Below are positions 61,375-64,000 of a stretch of 64,000 bases of DNA, piece by piece. The stretch covers positions 968,713 to 1,032,712 of the forward strand of contig CAJNDS010002845.1 in NCBI GenBank assembly GCA_905221605.1, in the 5' to 3' direction. The position numbers were made by a program, and so were the translations under genes. Source of the stretch: Symbiodinium natans. Taxonomy: Eukaryota > Sar > Dinophyceae > Suessiales > Symbiodiniaceae. The number at the start of each line of letters is the position of its first letter. Position 1 is the first letter of the stretch. The notes beneath the pieces were generated by a model. That model was given only the letters and a program-made list of their open reading frames with translations. It was not told where the DNA came from and searched no databases.

Positions 61375-63593
61375 ATGGTTGTCGCCTGGTCTCACTCAGT
61401 TCAGTGCACGATCCTCTACCGGATCTGCAGCCCGTTTCTCTTGGGACTGGTTTTGGAGCTGCTGCTGGCAGCAGGTCGGCCACACATTCCCTCGCAATGG
61501 AGTTGTCGTGGCCAGGTTGAGATGCAATCTCTGCGAAGGCTTCAAGCACAGGTCGGGCGGCTGATGGAACACGATCACCTCCCGGCGATCATCGTTGAAG
61601 GAGATAAGGCTTCGATCAACTTTGCCAGGTTTTTATTTGAAGATACGTGTCTTGGTGCACGCTGGACAATGGAGCTATTAGTCGCAGAGTTGGCCATGAA
61701 GAACTCTGAGGTGGGTAACAATGGCAGCAGCTGGGCCGCGGCACTCGCAGCAGATGGTGACATCCACGATCCGTTTACCGTGTTTTTTCGTGTGGAGGCA
61801 CCACGTATGTTGCTGTTCCATGAGCTGTTGTGGGGCACTGGCACTGCCTGGGCTTCTGTGAGCGCCGGTGGTTGGAGCACCTTTGCTTTGATGGCGAGGC
61901 TGTCTCGGTCCTTTCAGACCTATCTTACGAAGCAAGGCAAGGCAGCAAGCGAAGCTTTGGAGGCTTTGCTGCGGCTGCAACCTACCAAGGCGAGACATCA
62001 CATGGCAGAGCGAGCCCCTGCGGTCCTCTCCACTGCCCAAGCCTTCCTGCAAGCCGCAAACTTGTCCGAACCCTGGGCACACCGTGCAGCAGCGACAGCT
62101 GCTGCAGAGAAGCTGGTACGAAGTTGGTCACGCGCGGCTTTAAACGTGGGCTTGCCACCGTGGCAGTTAGTTGCTGCACTGCTGCTAGATGCCCAGGCAC
62201 CCCATTTCTGGCATTTACTCGACGAAGTGCTATTGCCGGACGCCGTGCGCATTTGCATCCCTCAAGTGCTTGGCATGCAGTCTTCCAGTCGGTGCTCGGC
62301 AAATCATTGCACCAAGTTGTGGGGCTTGGACCAAGCTCAGCCTGTGCATGCTCAGAGAAACCACAGCGCAGTCGGAGATCTTGCTGTTTTTCGTGTTGAG
62401 TCGAAGCGTGATCTCTTGAATGACAACATCCGAAGCGAGTGCAACATCTCATGCCCACAAGCGGTCGTCGGCCTTCTGGGCAAGGTATCCGAAATGTTTA
62501 GAGATCAGGTTGTGCCCGGAACAGCTTTTACCTACGTGGACGTGGGAGCGGCACTTGGTGAGTGCATGATGTCAGCCGCCTTCCTGCTACCAGCAGGTCG
62601 ACTCCATGGCATAGCATTCGAAGCTCTTCCCAACTGGGCCAGTCGCATGAGGGAGACTTTGCGCATCAATGGCATCTTTGCTTCCGGGCTCCCCAACAAA
62701 ACGCGCGTGCTGGTGAGGAGTGTGGCTTTGGGCAGAGGGAAGTCAAAGGTGCTTGGTACAGCAGGTGGGCCGTGAAAATAAATTATACACATTCACTTCC
62801 CGCCCTACACGTCTAAGTTTCCACAGAATGCCCCAAAAACCCTTATCCCAAATGGTTTTCTCTTTCAAACTCTGCTTGCACTCAACCCGAGGCGGCTGGG
62901 GCTTTCACATGGAGCTTGGCGGACGACCCATCACTCTGAGAGGCTCAAGCCTGGATACTGAAATGGCAAGGATGGGCATTGCTTGGGTGGACCTACTGCA
63001 CGTCTTCGTGGCGAATGCTGAGCCAGCAGCTGGGTAACATAGAGGGCCTGTTAAATTCAAGGAGTGGGTCTATTGAGTCGCTTGTAGGTTTCTCAGACGG
63101 CGACTTTGGGGTTCGAACATAGGTTCTTGTGTTGATCTCATTTTGAGGCTCCCTGATGCGTTCTTGAGGCCTTGTGTCTGGTGCCTTAAGCGCATCTTGG
63201 TGTCGCTTTCCGCGTCGCTCACATATCCCTTGTAATGTGTTGCTCGATTTCTGTATGGATAGCGTCGCATTTCTTTGCGTGCTTTCGACCAAGTACAGAA
63301 AGGCAGTCGTTGAGGGCGCCAGGCAGCTGCTGAAGGAGAATCGCGTGGGCTGCGCGCTTGTGCAGACATACCTCAGGAAGGACTTGACAGCTCCTGTCGT
63401 GCGAATGCTCAGATCGAGCGGATACAAAGTCAGCAACTACAGCTTTGCGATTCCTGAGCATTCCTTTCGACTGCTGGCGGCAAGCCCTGCCAAAGCCCTT
63501 GCACTTTCGGGAGGAGCAGTGTGTGACCAGCGCTTCTTCCAGTGGTGGCTGCGAAGGAGACACGACCTGAAGCAAGCAAGCTCCCGAGCCTAG
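61375..63593 (+). CDS. FkbM-family methyltransferase-like protein, at least three exons
   Basis: Exon A runs 61375 (ATG), or 61516 after an AG, to about 62760. Exon B runs about 62820-63025. Exon C is 63303-63593, ending in TAG. Exon A carries a long helical N-terminal region, then ..TAFTYVDVGAALGE.. (AdoMet loop, D-V-G-A-x-x-G-E), ..GIAFEALPNWASRM.. (F-E acidic end of strand 2) and ..VRSVALGRGKSKV. Exon B has SLDTEMARMGIAWVDLLHV, the FkbM D-x-L-x-x-x-G-x-x-x-V-D-L-L strand. Exon C has ..VVEGARQLL.. and ..SSGYKVSNYSF. The B/C intron fits GC-AG (gcagct...gaaag). The A/B intron, with a GT donor near 62764 and acceptor ttccacag near 62827, does not fit in phase as drawn. FkbM proteins are O-methyltransferases of small molecules or glycans; substrate unknown. 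Confidence 0.65.
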
Positions 63594-63661
63594 CTTTTCA
63601 GCTGCCCGTACTCAGAGCCCAACCCTGATTGGACCACCAGAATGCAACTGGCGTTCTGCAG

Positions 63662-63745
63662 GTGGAGGTGCGGGCAATCGTGCGTGACCTACGAGCATGG
63701 CGGGCATGGCATGCATCGCCAGAACAGTCACTTCGCAAGAATTTG
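63662..63745 (+). CDS. Candidate exon (VEVRAIVRDLRAWRAW)
   Basis: The acceptor tggcgttctgcag (63661) is followed by an open, basic, helical frame; a GC donor at 63746 is possible. It lies 68 bp after the stop of the FkbM-like gene, so it would belong to another transcript or to an alternative 3' end. Without the donor the frame runs to a TAG at 63790. Confidence 0.3.
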
Positions 63746-64000
63746 GCTGCTCTCTGCTGGCTCCCTGTGTCAATCGAGGGCTTAGGGCTGTAGGCCTGGG
63801 CAAACTGCTGTCCAAGAGCTGCTGTGCTGGGTATCTGCTTGGGTTTCTGCTTTGTCTTTCAGAACGGTGTCCGTGCCTGTGCCCACTCGGGCACATTAGC
63901 AAAGCCACAAGCTTGACTGTAATTGGCTAAAGCAGAAAAGGCTCAAACTCTTGGAGAAGGCATGGGGTTCGGCCGTGCTGATTCCAGGGGCAAAGGGTCG
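63746..64000. other. Window end, no feature seen
   Basis: No open frame with protein character and no repeat is seen to the end of the window. Confidence 0.4.

Overview
This looks like nuclear DNA of a dinoflagellate, most likely Symbiodiniaceae or a close relative. The clues are a very low density of open frames, short exons joined by introns with GT, GC and even GA donors, TTTAGGG-type interstitial telomere repeats, long G/C homopolymers, a 41-residue RCC1-like repeat protein with a ubiquitin-like N-terminus, and a copia element of the kind common in these genomes. The species call is inference. No rRNA, tRNA, CRISPR or bacterial-type operon was seen.

Layout. (1) 1-38.6 kb: mostly intron. 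Short + strand exons keep appearing after pyrimidine-rich AG acceptors. Where neighbouring exons can be chained, their phases agree; the best chain is 13 exons between 27.2 and 35.3 kb. They encode charged, helical, coiled-coil-like protein. This may be one very long gene or several. Embedded here are a three-copy 1.02-kb tandem repeat (16.4-19.4 kb), a 0.94-kb hexanucleotide satellite (27.6-28.6 kb) and many G/C homopolymers. (2) 39.07-49.00 kb: a complete, young Ty1/copia LTR retrotransposon on the - strand (229-bp LTRs identical by eye, TAGGG target duplication). It is inserted inside a TTTAGGG/TTCAGGG array. (3) 49.0-50.58 kb: remainder of that array and an AT-rich stretch. (4) 50.58-57.55 kb: a second, related but non-autonomous LTR element on the - strand. 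It lacks integrase and RT and encodes a ladder of frames with at least five complete CCCH zinc fingers. (5) 57.65-59.03 kb: a 5'-truncated RCC1-like repeat gene with one frameshift. (6) 61.4-63.6 kb: a multi-exon FkbM-type methyltransferase-like gene.

The most interesting content is the copia polyprotein. Besides Gag, protease, integrase, RT and RNase H it carries a cytosine-5 methyltransferase-like block between protease and integrase. It also carries a 2-oxoglutarate/Fe(II) dioxygenase-like block between integrase and RT, two tandem retropepsin-like units, and a C-terminal membrane-spanning extension. A modification writer and a possible eraser/oxidiser in one retroelement, in a lineage known for heavily modified DNA, is the candidate undescribed system. 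The two LTR elements share LTR ends and 3' untranslated sequence, so the first may mobilise the second.

All exon calls are by eye from splice signals, frame and protein character. They are not transcript-supported.
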